Below are positions 25,268 to 34,734 of a stretch of 64,000 nt of DNA, piece after piece (position 1 is the stretch's first letter; every line of letters starts with the position of its first letter). A program made the translations under genes and the position numbers. This stretch comes from Methyloligella solikamskensis (lineage in GTDB: Bacteria > Pseudomonadota > Alphaproteobacteria > Rhizobiales > Methyloligellaceae): contig NZ_JBHTJO010000001.1 of the NCBI RefSeq assembly GCF_042676065.1, positions 1,240,001 to 1,304,000 on the forward strand. The letters are read 5' to 3'. The notes beneath the pieces are model-generated. The model ran no database searches. It saw only the letters and a list, made by a program, of their open reading frames with translations, and had not been told where the DNA came from.

Positions 25268-27319
25268 ATGGAAAGCCAGTGGAACGACAGCGACGCGCAA
25301 GAGGTGGTCAACGCCTATGGGCGCGAGGGTGTGGGCGAGGACATCGCGCTCAGGGTCTATACGACGAGGCTTCTGGGCCGGGACCCGGAGCTTGTGCTGC
25401 ATGGCGGCGGCAACACCTCGGTGAAGACGCGCGCCACGGACGATCTCGGCCAGGAGCATGAGGTTCTCTGCGTGAAAGGGTCCGGCGCCGATATGGCGGA
25501 TATCGAGCCCTGGGGCCTGCCGGCGGTGAAGCTTGAGCCCTTGCGCCAGATGCGGGCGCGGGGGTCGCTCTCCGACGAGGCCATGGTCAACGTCCAGCGC
25601 CTCAATCTCTTGAATGCGTCTGCGCCGAACCCGTCGGTCGAGACGCTGCTGCATGCCTTCCTGCCCCACAAATTCGTCGACCACACTCATTCGGCGGCCG
25701 TGCTCGCCATCGTCGATCAGCCGGACGGCGAAGCTCTCGCGGAAGAGATCTATGACGGGCGGATGGGGATCGTTCCTTACATCGCGCCGGGGTTCGGGCT
25801 CGCCAAGGCGGCGGCGGATGTGTTCGACGCAAAGCCCGACGTGGAAGGGCTCATCCTGCACAAGCACGGCATCTTTACCTTCGGCGAGACGGCCCAAGAG
25901 GCCTACGAGCGGATGATCGAGATGGTCAGTCTGGCCGAGAGCCGGCTGCGCCAGGGCCGCCCGACGGTGTTCCAGCCCCGTGCGTTGCCGGAGCGGTTGG
26001 CGGAGGCATCCGACATCGCGCCGGTCCTGCGGGGCGCTTGCGCGATCAAAGGCGGACGCGGCGAAGAGCCCAAGCGCTTCATCCTCGAATTCCGGACCAG
26101 CGACGAGATCCTCGACTACGTGAACGGCGAGGAGCTGTCCTCCTACAGCCAGCGCGGGGTGGTGACGCCGGACCACATCATCCGCACCAAGAACACGCCG
26201 CTGATCGTGCCCGCACCCGAGGCGGGCGATCTCGACGGTTTCGCCGAGAAGGTGGACGCGGCGGTGGCCGAATTTGCAAAGGCCTATGACGCTTATTTCG
26301 AGCGCGAGAATGCGCGGGTCGGCCATACCAAGACGAAGCTCGATTCCAGTCCCCGGGTGATCCTCGTGCCGGGGCTCGGCCTGTTCGGCGTCGGCGCCAC
26401 GGCGAAGGCGGCAGGCCAGGCGGCGGATCTGGCCCAGAACAGCGTTCATGTGATCACCCGCGCAGAGGCAATCGGCCGCTACGAGCCGCTGCCGGAGAGC
26501 GATCTCTTCGAGCTGGAATATTGGAGCCTGGAGCAGGCCAAGCTGAAGGGTCAGGTAGCCAAGCCGCTCACGGGGCAGATCGCCGTGGTGACTGGCGGGG
26601 CCGGGGCCATCGGCAAGGCGACCGCCAAGGCGCTTGCCGGGGACGGCGCGGCTGTTGCCGTGCTGGATCGCGACGCCGAGGCCGCAGAAGCGGTCGCGCG
26701 GGAGATCGGCGGGTTCGGCGTCGGCTGCGACGTTACGAGCGCTGAAGACGTCAAAGCTGCATTTGCGAAAGTCTGCGAGCGGTTCGGCGGCGTCGATATC
26801 CTGCTCTCCAATGCAGGCGCTGCCTGGCAGGGGCGGATCGGCGAGGTCTCCGAGGAGACTTTGCGGGAGAGCTTCGAGCTGAATTTCTTTGCTCATCAGC
26901 GTGTGGCGCAGGCGGCGGTCGCCATCATGGCCAAGCAGAAGACGGGCGGCACGCTGCTCTTCAACATCTCCAAGCAGGCTGTGAATCCGGGGCCGAATTT
27001 TGGACCTTACGGTCTGCCGAAGGCCGCCACCATGATGCTGATGCGCCAATACGCGGTCGATTACGGCGCAGACGGTATCCGCTCCAACGGGGTGAATGCC
27101 GACCGGATCCGCAGCGGGCTTCTCACCGACGAAATGATCGCCACGCGGTCCAAGGCGCGGGGGCTCTCGGAAGCCGATTATATGGGCGGGAACCTGCTGG
27201 GCTCCGAAGTGCTTGCCGACGATGTCGCGCAAGCCTTCCTGACTCTCGCCAAGGCGCGCTCCACCACCGGCCATATCGAGGTTGTCGACGGCGGCAATAT
27301 CGCGGCCGCCTTGCGGTAG
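25268..27319 (+). CDS. bifunctional class II aldolase / short-chain dehydrogenase
   Basis: 683-residue fusion. Residues about 10-400 are a class II (zinc) aldolase domain with the metal histidines in DHTHSAAV and LHKHGIFTFGE. Residues about 430-683 are an SDR domain with the NAD motif TGGAGAIGKA, NAGAAWQG, a serine in FNISKQ, and the YxxxK pair in YGLPK. The same order occurs in RhaD-like rhamnulose-1-phosphate aldolase/lactaldehyde dehydrogenase fusions. No rhamnose or other sugar genes are nearby, so the substrate is open. ATG 25268 begins the aldolase homology, and a longer upstream extension is less likely. Confidence 0.88.
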   Translation: MESQWNDSDAQEVVNAYGREGVGEDIALRVYTTRLLGRDPELVLHGGGNTSVKTRATDDLGQEHEVLCVKGSGADMADIEPWGLPAVKLEPLRQMRARGSLSDEAMVNVQRLNLLNASAPNPSVETLLHAFLPHKFVDHTHSAAVLAIVDQPDGEALAEEIYDGRMGIVPYIAPGFGLAKAAADVFDAKPDVEGLILHKHGIFTFGETAQEAYERMIEMVSLAESRLRQGRPTVFQPRALPERLAEASDIAPVLRGACAIKGGRGEEPKRFILEFRTSDEILDYVNGEELSSYSQRGVVTPDHIIRTKNTPLIVPAPEAGDLDGFAEKVDAAVAEFAKAYDAYFERENARVGHTKTKLDSSPRVILVPGLGLFGVGATAKAAGQAADLAQNSVHVITRAEAIGRYEPLPESDLFELEYWSLEQAKLKGQVAKPLTGQIAVVTGGAGAIGKATAKALAGDGAAVAVLDRDAEAAEAVAREIGGFGVGCDVTSAEDVKAAFAKVCERFGGVDILLSNAGAAWQGRIGEVSEETLRESFELNFFAHQRVAQAAVAIMAKQKTGGTLLFNISKQAVNPGPNFGPYGLPKAATMMLMRQYAVDYGADGIRSNGVNADRIRSGLLTDEMIATRSKARGLSEADYMGGNLLGSEVLADDVAQAFLTLAKARSTTGHIEVVDGGNIAAALR

Positions 27320-27476
27320 GACCTCGCGCGGCGATGGGTCCCGCCGCTCCTTCAACGGAGTCTTAACTACAATCGGCGATGCTCACCTGACGGGGGTTCA
27401 GGCGAGGGCCGTTCCGGCTGCCCAAGGGGCGGTTGGATCAGCCCATTTCGCGTGCGCCCTTCTGCTGGAACACCGG

Positions 27477-28736
27477 ATGGGTGTATTTTCGATGACGGTT
27501 CGTCTGCTGCTAACTCTCACCGTAATGCTCGCAGCTTTGGGCGGCGCGGTTCTCAGTTCCTTCTTCCAAACTCTTTTTCCAGGAATGCCCAGTGCAGGCC
27601 TGATCGGGGCCGCTGTGGCTGGCGTGATCGGCGCCGGCTCGGGCTACATGATCGGCTTGTCCCTGGTGCGGAGAATGCGTGACCTGGAAGCTGTGATCGG
27701 CCGCTTTACGAGATGGGACATGGAAGGACGGGTGCCGCACACGGAGCGCCGCGATGCGATTGGCGACCTTGCCCGCAAGCTATCGGACTTCCAGAACGAT
27801 GCGACGGCGTGGAGCGAGCGGCACCAGCACGAGCTCGATTCTCAGTGGGAGGGGCGGCTGTCGTCCCAGCGCCGGACCGAGCAGCTGATCGATGAGTTCC
27901 GCGGGTCTATCGCCGGCATTCTCGGTGTGTTCGCCGACAGCGCCCACAAGATGGATGAGACCGCCCATAGCCTCGCCAATCTCGCCTCGGGCAGCAACGA
28001 GCGGGTCTCGGCCGTGGCGTCGGCATCGAGCGAGGCGTCCTCGAACGTGCAAACCGTGGCGGCCACCACGGAAGAACTGGCCGTATCTGTGGGAGAGATC
28101 GGCACGCGGGTCTCGACTGCGAGCAAGATCGTCAGCGAAGTGACCGGCAATGCGAAGGCCGCCAACGAGAAGGTGGCGGGGCTCGCCACGGCGGCGACGC
28201 GCATCGGCGACGTGGTCAATCTGATCCAGGACGTGGCAGCTCAGACCAACCTGCTTGCGCTCAACGCGACGATCGAGGCGGCGCGGGCCGGAGAGGCCGG
28301 GCGCGGCTTTGCGGTCGTGGCGAACGAGGTGAAGACCCTGGCCGATCAGACGGCCAAGGCGACAGAGGACATCCGCCAGCAGATCGGCGCGATCCAGCTT
28401 TCCACCCAGGCGGCGGTGGAATCCATGGAAGGCATCGTCGTCTCCATGAGCGAGGTGAACAGCCACACCCAGGAGATCGCCTCTGCCGTGCACCAGCAAT
28501 CGGCGGCGACGTCGGAGATTTCCCACAGCGTGCGCGAAGCGGCCCGGGGCACTGAAGAGGTGGCCGGTCACATGCCGAACGTGACCCATGCGGTGGACGA
28601 GACGAGCGAATCCGCATCGCGGGTGCTGCAGGTCTCGCAAGATCTCAACCGCCAGGCGGATGTTCTGCGGGAGACCGTGGAGACCTTCCTGCGCCAGGTG
28701 GCCCAGGGCGAAGAACCTGTGAAGCGGGCCAGCTAG
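27477..28736 (+). CDS. methyl-accepting chemotaxis protein
   Basis: About 419 residues. Two membrane helices at about residues 6-28 and 35-57 are separated by only a few residues, so there is no periplasmic sensor domain. A HAMP-like linker (RRMRDLEAVIGRFTRWD) and a long helical signalling domain follow. Its hairpin tip AQTNLLALNATIEAARAGE is the conserved CheA/CheW contact. It probably senses through the membrane or cytoplasm, for example redox or energy state. The start could also be the ATG at 27492. No che genes lie nearby. Confidence 0.9.
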   Translation: MGVFSMTVRLLLTLTVMLAALGGAVLSSFFQTLFPGMPSAGLIGAAVAGVIGAGSGYMIGLSLVRRMRDLEAVIGRFTRWDMEGRVPHTERRDAIGDLARKLSDFQNDATAWSERHQHELDSQWEGRLSSQRRTEQLIDEFRGSIAGILGVFADSAHKMDETAHSLANLASGSNERVSAVASASSEASSNVQTVAATTEELAVSVGEIGTRVSTASKIVSEVTGNAKAANEKVAGLATAATRIGDVVNLIQDVAAQTNLLALNATIEAARAGEAGRGFAVVANEVKTLADQTAKATEDIRQQIGAIQLSTQAAVESMEGIVVSMSEVNSHTQEIASAVHQQSAATSEISHSVREAARGTEEVAGHMPNVTHAVDETSESASRVLQVSQDLNRQADVLRETVETFLRQVAQGEEPVKRAS

Positions 28737-28766
28737 GGACTTGGAATCTGGAGTCTTTCGCCGATC

Positions 28767-29864
28767 CTAATTGGCGAAGCGGAAGTGCAGCACGTCGCCG
28801 TCCTGGACGACGTATTCCTTGCCTTCCAGCCGAAGCTTGCCGGCATCCTTGGCGCCGTTCTCGCCGCCCAGCCCCACGAAATCCTCGTAGCCGACGGTCT
28901 CGGCGCGGATGAAGCCCTTCTCGAAATCCGTGTGGATGACGCCTGCGGCCTGAGGCGCGCGGGTGCCCTTGGGAATCGTCCAGGCGCGAGCTTCCTTCGG
29001 CCCGGCTGTGAAGTAGGTGATGAGGCCTAGAAGGTCGTAGCCTTCCCGGATCAGCCGGTTGAGGCCGGGCTCCTCGAGTCCCAGCTCGGCGAGATAGGCG
29101 CGGCGCTCCTCCGCATCGAGCTCGGCGAGCTCGGATTCGATCTTGGCGGAGATCACCACGACGCCGGCGCCTTCCTTGGCCGCACGCTCCTCCACCTGCT
29201 TGGAGTAGGCGTTGCCGGTGCTGGCTGAGCCTTCCTCGACATTGCAGACATAGAGCACCGGCTTGGCGGTGAGCAGGTTCAGGGCCTTGAAGGCAGTGGC
29301 CTCTTCTTCGGAGACTTCGGCGAGACGGGCGGGCTTGCCTTCGCGCAGCAGCGCCAGCGCACGTTCCACCAGCTCCAGGCTCTTCTTGGCCTCCTTGTCC
29401 TGGCCGCGGATCTTCTTCTCCAGATTGGGAATGCGGCCTTCGAGGCTTTCGAGGTCGGCGAGCATCAGCTCGGTCTCGACGGTCTCCGCATCGGCCAGCG
29501 GGTCGACCTTGCCCTCGACATGGACGACGTCGTCATCTTCGAAGCAGCGCAGCACATAGGCGACGGCGTCCACCTCGCGGATATGGGCGAGGAACTGGTT
29601 GCCGAGACCTTCGCCCTTGGAGGCGCCTTTCACCAGGCCGGCGATGTCCACGAAGGTGAGGCGGGTGGCGATGGTGTTGGCGGAGTTCGAGATGGTCGCC
29701 AGCTTCTCCAGACGCGGATCGGGGACCGGCACCTCGCCCACATTGGGCTCGATGGTGCAGAACGGATAGTTCGCGGCGGCCGCGGACGCCGTCTCGGTCA
29801 GCGCGTTGAAGAGGGTCGATTTGCCGACATTGGGCAAGCCGACGATGCCGCATTTGAATCCCAT
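28767..29864 (-). CDS. ychF: ribosome-associated GTPase/ATPase YchF (OLA1)
   Basis: 365-residue Obg-class P-loop protein. G1 is GLPNVGKST at 9-17, the G3 region is DIAGLVKGASKGEGLGNQFL, and the C-terminal TGS domain follows. Bacterial YchF prefers ATP and binds ribosomes, with a negative role in oxidative stress responses. ATG 29864 is chosen by family alignment, although the frame stays open far upstream. It follows pth by 53 bp on the same strand, a common pairing. Confidence 0.96.
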   Translation of the reverse strand: MGFKCGIVGLPNVGKSTLFNALTETASAAAANYPFCTIEPNVGEVPVPDPRLEKLATISNSANTIATRLTFVDIAGLVKGASKGEGLGNQFLAHIREVDAVAYVLRCFEDDDVVHVEGKVDPLADAETVETELMLADLESLEGRIPNLEKKIRGQDKEAKKSLELVERALALLREGKPARLAEVSEEEATAFKALNLLTAKPVLYVCNVEEGSASTGNAYSKQVEERAAKEGAGVVVISAKIESELAELDAEERRAYLAELGLEEPGLNRLIREGYDLLGLITYFTAGPKEARAWTIPKGTRAPQAAGVIHTDFEKGFIRAETVGYEDFVGLGGENGAKDAGKLRLEGKEYVVQDGDVLHFRFAN

Positions 29865-29917
29865 GAATATCCTCGTGACGGCTCCCGGCTTCGGCCGGAA
29901 GCTGAAAAACAGTGTGG

Positions 29918-30628
29918 TCAGTCTTTGTCGAGCCAGGCTTTGAGCTTGGCGCCCAGAGAGGTCTCGGGCTTTTCGTCTGCCTTTGGCGCGGCCGGTTTCG
30001 ACGCAGCCGGCTTGGCGGGCTTTTCCGGCGCGGGCGCCGCCTTCGGCTCGGCAGGCTCCGCATCGCTCTTCCAATGGGCGACCGCGGTCTGGAATTTGTC
30101 GTAGGCCCCTTCAGCGAGGAAAGGCGCTGCGTTGGCGATGGCTGCCAGCTCGTCTTCCAGCCAGGCGTGATCGGCCTTGGCGAAATCCCCCATCACATGG
30201 GCGTGGACCCGCTCCTTGGAGCCGGGATGGCCGATGCCAATGCGCACGCGGACATAGTCATTGCCTATATGGGAGGTGATGGATTTCAGCCCATTATGGC
30301 CGGCCACGCCGCCGCCCGTCTTCACCCGCACCTTTTCGGGCGCGAGATCGAGCTCGTCGTGGAAGACGATGACGTCGGAGACCGGGATCTTGAAGAAGCG
30401 GACCGCTTCGCCAACGGCGCGGCCCGATTCATTCATGTACGTTTCGGGCTTCAGCAGAAGCGTCTTCTCGCCGCCCAGCTGGCCTTCGGCCGTGAAGCCC
30501 TGAAAGCGCTTCCGCCAGGCGGCGAAGTTCTCCGACGCATGGATCACGTCGACAGCCATGAAGCCGACATTGTGCCGGTTGAAGGCGTATTGCGCCCCTG
30601 GATTGCCAAGACCGACGAGAAGCTTCAT
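29918..30628 (-). CDS. pth: peptidyl-tRNA hydrolase with extended C-terminal tail
   Basis: 236 residues. The first about 185 form the usual Pth domain, which releases peptides from dropped-off peptidyl-tRNA. It has the catalytic histidine in RHNVGFM (about H19), HDELDL with D91, and the NGLKSI region. A low-complexity tail rich in Ala, Pro and Lys follows to residue 236, about 45 residues longer than E. coli Pth. Such tails are seen in some alphaproteobacteria. It sits between rplY and ychF in a translation-related cluster. Confidence 0.95.
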   Translation of the reverse strand: MKLLVGLGNPGAQYAFNRHNVGFMAVDVIHASENFAAWRKRFQGFTAEGQLGGEKTLLLKPETYMNESGRAVGEAVRFFKIPVSDVIVFHDELDLAPEKVRVKTGGGVAGHNGLKSITSHIGNDYVRVRIGIGHPGSKERVHAHVMGDFAKADHAWLEDELAAIANAAPFLAEGAYDKFQTAVAHWKSDAEPAEPKAAPAPEKPAKPAASKPAAPKADEKPETSLGAKLKAWLDKD

Positions 30629-30672
30629 GAGGCACCCGAACGCGGTTTGGCGCCGCGGTGGTTCCGCAGACG

Positions 30673-31374
30673 CTACTCTTTAGACTCGTCCTCGCCTTCG
30701 CCCTCGGCGCCTTCTTCACCCTCAGCGCCTTCGCCTTCCTCGCCCTCTTCGGCTTCGGCAGCCTCGGCCTCAGCGGCCTCCGCCTCCTCAGCCTCTTCGG
30801 CCTTCTCGGCGCTGCTGGCGACGATGGTGGCAACCGTGAAGTCGCGGTCGTCGATGGTGGGCGTCACGCCCTTCGGCATGGAGATGGCGGAGACGTGGAT
30901 GGTGTCGCCGATATCGAGACCGGTCAGGTCGATCTCGAAAGCTTCCGGGATATTATCGACGGGGCAGAGCACCTCGATCTCGTGACGGACGATGTTAAGC
31001 ACGCCGCCGCGCTTCAGTCCGGGCGAATCCTCTTCGTTCAGGAAGTGCACGGGCACGTCAAGATTGATGGTCGCGTGGGCGGAAACGCGCAGGAAGTCCA
31101 CGTGAAGCGGCAGATCCTTGACCGGATCGCGCTGCACGTCGCGCGGGATCACCCGGGTCTTCTTGCCATCGACATCGAGCATGTAGACGGTGCTCTGGAA
31201 GTGGCCCGTGTTGAGCTGCTTGATCAGCTCGGCGTGATCGACCGCTACGGAGACCGGATTGCCCTTGTCGCCATAGACGATGGCCGGCACGCGCCCATCG
31301 CGGCGGACGGCGCGCGCGCCGCCGGTGCCAATCCGTTCGCGCGCCCAGGCTTTGAGTTCATGTGCCTCAGCCAT
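30673..31374 (-). CDS. rplY: 50S ribosomal protein L25/general stress protein Ctc
   Basis: 233 residues. The L25 5S-rRNA-binding domain occupies about residues 1-95 (VPAIVYGDKG near the start), then the TL5/Ctc-type beta domain runs to about 190. A very acidic tail of Glu, Ala and Gly follows, about 45 residues. The two-domain form is normal for alphaproteobacteria. GGAGG precedes the ATG, and a strong promoter lies about 90 bp upstream. First gene of rplY-pth-ychF, so all three are likely to be read from that promoter. Confidence 0.95.
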   Translation of the reverse strand: MAEAHELKAWARERIGTGGARAVRRDGRVPAIVYGDKGNPVSVAVDHAELIKQLNTGHFQSTVYMLDVDGKKTRVIPRDVQRDPVKDLPLHVDFLRVSAHATINLDVPVHFLNEEDSPGLKRGGVLNIVRHEIEVLCPVDNIPEAFEIDLTGLDIGDTIHVSAISMPKGVTPTIDDRDFTVATIVASSAEKAEEAEEAEAAEAEAAEAEEGEEGEGAEGEEGAEGEGEDESKE

Positions 31375-31462
31375 AATTCCTCCAAATCGGATAGAAGGGC
31401 CGATGGCGGCCCAAACCAGTTATGCGCGGCGCCCGTGTCGGGGGCCGCGAGAATTCGGGGCG

Positions 31463-31491
31463 CTTATACCCTTAGAGGGCGCGGCTGACAA
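31463..31491 (-). promoter_or_regulatory. sigma-70 promoter of rplY
   Basis: On the minus strand, TTGTCA (31491-31486) and TATAAG (31468-31463) are separated by exactly 17 bp. They lie about 90 bp before the rplY start. Five of six bases match consensus in each box. Confidence 0.7.
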
Positions 31492-31530
31492 TGCGCGATT
31501 GGTGCATTTCCTGCTCTAGCCGCAACGGGC

Positions 31531-32334
31531 CTAGCGGCGCACGTAAATGAGAAGCGTCACCGGCGCGAGCAGCAGGGTCAGCAGCGCAGGAAGCAGCAGG
31601 GCAAGGCCGATCTCCGTGGCGGTCGCTCCGCCGCCCATCAGCCCGCGCATGGCCGTCGCCATCCAGCTGAACGGATTCACGGCCACGAAGTCACGCAGCC
31701 AGCCAGGCATGGTTTCCGGATCGACCAGGATGTTCGAGGCGAAGACCACTGGAAACAGCACCCCGAAACCGAGGGTCATGACGGTCGTCGGGGTCCGGAT
31801 GAGCAGGCCAAGCACGATGAAGACCCATCCGATGCCAAAGCCTATGGCCACAAGCAGAGCAAAGGCCGCAACGACGCCGAGCACGCCCGCCTCCGGCCGG
31901 TAGCCGATGGCGAGGCCAATCGCGAGGATGATGCTCGCCGCGATAAGATGACGGAGCACGTCGCCGACCATCAGCCCCGCAAATGGCGCGAGCGGCCAGA
32001 TCGGCAGCGAGCGGAAACGGTCGAACAGGCCCTTGGTGAAGTCCGTTGACAGTCCCATGCCCGAATAGACCGCATTAAAAGCTACGGTTTCCACCAGAAT
32101 GCCTGGGAGCAGATATTGCAGGTAGTCTGCGGGCGACCCCGCCAAGGCACCTCCGAACACGAAGGTGAAGAGCAGGGTGAACATGATCGGGGTGACGACC
32201 AGGTCGAAGAGCTGCTCCGGCAGGTGTTTGAACTTCAGGACCGCACGCCAGCCGAAAGCCAGTGCGCTCTGAAAGGGAGAGGCGGGGGCGGGCCTGGCGA
32301 CGCCGGTAATGGCGGATAGGGAGCGGTCGGTCAT
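31531..32334 (-). CDS. ABC-2 type exporter permease (DrrB-like)
   Basis: 267-residue inner membrane permease with six predicted helices and the ABC2 signature region (LLPGILVETVAFNAVYSGMG, NPFSWMATAMRGL). This is typical of DrrB-type drug or glycolipid exporters. Its start overlaps the stop of the ATPase gene by 4 bp, so the two form one transporter. The substrate is not deducible from sequence. Confidence 0.9.
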   Translation of the reverse strand: MTDRSLSAITGVARPAPASPFQSALAFGWRAVLKFKHLPEQLFDLVVTPIMFTLLFTFVFGGALAGSPADYLQYLLPGILVETVAFNAVYSGMGLSTDFTKGLFDRFRSLPIWPLAPFAGLMVGDVLRHLIAASIILAIGLAIGYRPEAGVLGVVAAFALLVAIGFGIGWVFIVLGLLIRTPTTVMTLGFGVLFPVVFASNILVDPETMPGWLRDFVAVNPFSWMATAMRGLMGGGATATEIGLALLLPALLTLLLAPVTLLIYVRR

Positions 32335-33401
32335 GATTCATGTTCCTCCGCGGGCACCGTCGTCTCCTCGTTGACGGCGGCGTGTCCGGTGAGGGCGAAG
32401 AACACCGTATCGAGGCTCGGCTGGCCCAAAGAGAAGTCTGAGATTTCGATTCCGGCCGCGATCAGAGCAGAAACCGCCCTGTTGGCCGCCGCGGCGTCAC
32501 CAGCGATGACGGTGAGATCGCCGCCTTCAGGGCTGCGCTGCACCGGGTGGCTGAGCTGCGCGGAAAGGATCTTCGAGGCCTGGTCGATCTTTTGAGGATC
32601 GGTAAGGCTGACGTGAAGCATGCCGGTGCCGATCTGCGCCTTCAGCTCCCGGTTTGTGCCCTCGGCAATCTTTCGGCCGTGGTCGATGACGGCGATCCGG
32701 GCCGCCAGCTGATCGGCTTCTTCCATGTACTGGGTGGAGAGCAGAATGGTGACGCCGGAGGCGGCGAGCGCCCTGATCATGCGCCAGACGTCCTGCCGCG
32801 CCTTCGGATCGAGACCAGTCGTGGGCTCGTCTAGGAAGAGCACGCTCGGGGTGACGACCAGGGAGGCAGCGATATCGAGCCGCCGCCGCATGCCACCGGA
32901 ATAGTCCTTCACCTGCTTGTTGGCGGCGTCGGCGAGATCGAATGCTACGAGCAAATCGTCGGCCCGCTTTCGCGCATCGGCGCCGCGAAATCCCCAGAGC
33001 CGGGCCAGAAGAATCAGGTTCTCGCGCCCCGTCAGATCCTCATCCAGCGACGCGAATTGTCCCGTCAGGGCGATCTCGGAGCGGACCTTCTGCGCTTCGG
33101 TGACGATGTCGAATCCCATGACCGCCGCGCTGCCTCCATCTGGCTTTGCGAGCGTCGCGAGCATGCGGATCAGCGTCGTCTTGCCGGCGCCGTTAGGGCC
33201 GAGGATGGCGAAGATGGAACCGCGCTGCACCTTGAGATCGATCCCATCGATGGCGCGGAGCTCGCCGTAGCTTTTGACCAGCCCTTTCGCCACGATGGCA
33301 GGTGCGGCCAGAGAAGCGGCGTCTTCCTGCGAAGGATTGCGTCCCGAATGTTGGTCCATCTGACGAAAACTCGAAGATCGATCGACGGATGTGTCCGTCA
33401 C
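32331..33401 (-). CDS. ABC exporter ATP-binding protein (DrrA-like)
   Basis: 356 residues. Walker A is GPNGAGKTT, the ABC signature is YSGGMRRRLD, Walker B is LFLDEPTTGLD, and the H-loop is in LLSTQYMEE. The roughly 100-residue C-terminal domain (MLHVSLTDP, then SLDTVFFALTG) is typical of DrrA-like daunorubicin-type exporters. The first about 30 residues are polar and unaligned, so the true start may be a few codons later. It pairs with the permease downstream and lies 90 bp after the panE-like gene. Confidence 0.92.
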   Translation of the reverse strand: MTDTSVDRSSSFRQMDQHSGRNPSQEDAASLAAPAIVAKGLVKSYGELRAIDGIDLKVQRGSIFAILGPNGAGKTTLIRMLATLAKPDGGSAAVMGFDIVTEAQKVRSEIALTGQFASLDEDLTGRENLILLARLWGFRGADARKRADDLLVAFDLADAANKQVKDYSGGMRRRLDIAASLVVTPSVLFLDEPTTGLDPKARQDVWRMIRALAASGVTILLSTQYMEEADQLAARIAVIDHGRKIAEGTNRELKAQIGTGMLHVSLTDPQKIDQASKILSAQLSHPVQRSPEGGDLTVIAGDAAAANRAVSALIAAGIEISDFSLGQPSLDTVFFALTGHAAVNEETTVPAEEHES

Positions 33402-33491
33402 AGGGTGCGTGGCGACGATCGCGCCGGATTGCGCGCGCAGCCTATAGCAGATTTCGGCGAAAGCAGGGTGAAGGGCTAACGCGGCAGCGAA

Positions 33492-34541
33492 TCAACCGCG
33501 GTCGGATTCGGAAATCTGCAAGGGGGAGAGGCGAGGGGACCCTCGCCCCGCAGCCTCGGCGTCCTTGATATGCAGAAAGACATTGGCGGTCACCGGGGTG
33601 GCCGTGCCGGTCTCTTCAGCCAGGGACATGACCTTGCCTTGGATGAAATCGACTTCCGTCGGCTTGCCGGCTTCTAGGTCGTCCCACATGGAGGAGCGGG
33701 CACGTGGGTCGATGGCCAGCATGCCGCGGGCGAGCAGGCGGAACAGCCCATCGGGCAGGGGCAGGACGCCGGCCACGATGCGTGGATGGATGCCCTCAAA
33801 CCGCGCCGGGCGGATGCCGGCGGCTTTCAGGGTGGCGAGCCCTTCCTTGATCTGTGCGGCGAGAAGGCGGCGCCAGCCTCGATCTGAGAATTCCTGGGCC
33901 AGCGGCACGCCGGCCAGGGCATTCAGGGCGTTGTTAAGGTTCAACAAAAGCTTGGTCCATTGCAGGCCGAGCATGTCCTTCTGCTCGCGGGCCGGGGCGC
34001 CTGGCACGTCGAGAAGCGCCTGCAGGCGCGGACAGCCTTCCGCGATCATCACCTTGCCGCTGGTCGCCCGGCGGAAGGAAACCGGTGCGCCGGGATCGCG
34101 GGTCTGCACGATGTTGAAGGGCACCATGCCGGCGACGACGGTGCGCTCGGGTCCGAGGCGGTGGCGCAGTACGTCGACATTGTCCACGCCGTTTTGCAGG
34201 CTCACGACAACGGTTTCCGGCTTGGCATGTGCGGCGATCGCTTCGGCAATCGCCGCAGTGGCGCCGCTTTTAACTGTCACCAAGATAACGTCTGCGGTGC
34301 TTAGAGCGGTGACCGGATCGTCGGTCACGTCCAGGTTCTCCGGCGGCAGGACGAGGTCTTTCTCGCCGCCATTGAGATCGGCAAGCGCCAGCCCGCGGGC
34401 TTTGATCGCGTCCTTCAGGGCAGGGCGCGACAGAAAGACGACGTTCCGGCCTGCGGCTTTCAGCCTGCCGCCGATATAACAGCCGACGCTACCGGCGCCG
34501 GCGATTGCGATGCGGGGATTGGACGGAATCATCATTGGCAC
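33492..34541 (-). CDS. panE: 2-dehydropantoate 2-reductase-like protein
   Basis: 349-residue member of the ketopantoate reductase family. The Rossmann motif GAGSVGCYIGG is at about 13-23, TVKSG and SLQNGVDN bind NADPH, and the catalytic lysine lies in WTKLLLNLNNALNAL near residue 197. The PanE reaction reduces 2-dehydropantoate to pantoate for coenzyme A synthesis. Paralogues with other substrates are common, and no pan genes are adjacent, so the exact substrate is uncertain. Three nearby ATGs (34541, 34535, 34532) make the start ambiguous by a few codons. Divergent from lldD. Confidence 0.85.
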   Translation of the reverse strand: MPMMIPSNPRIAIAGAGSVGCYIGGRLKAAGRNVVFLSRPALKDAIKARGLALADLNGGEKDLVLPPENLDVTDDPVTALSTADVILVTVKSGATAAIAEAIAAHAKPETVVVSLQNGVDNVDVLRHRLGPERTVVAGMVPFNIVQTRDPGAPVSFRRATSGKVMIAEGCPRLQALLDVPGAPAREQKDMLGLQWTKLLLNLNNALNALAGVPLAQEFSDRGWRRLLAAQIKEGLATLKAAGIRPARFEGIHPRIVAGVLPLPDGLFRLLARGMLAIDPRARSSMWDDLEAGKPTEVDFIQGKVMSLAEETGTATPVTANVFLHIKDAEAAGRGSPRLSPLQISESDRG

Positions 34542-34734
34542 GCAATCTATTGTAGCTTCATCCCGGAAAGGGGCCCGTGGAAACGGGACTAGGGAGCGGT
34601 TAGCCTCAAAATTAGCTGCCGGGCCGAACTCTAAGTGGGGGTTGCAGGTTTCACTGCCGCCTCACATTGTTTGCGCGCCCAATCTTGAGGACCCTCCCAC
34701 GTTAGTCGAGCAATCTGAAGCGTAGAAGAATCCC

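Noticed and set aside
25160..27355. Minus-strand open frame of 731 codons across the aldolase/SDR gene
   Set aside because: Same antisense effect. The sense frame has full aldolase and SDR motifs.
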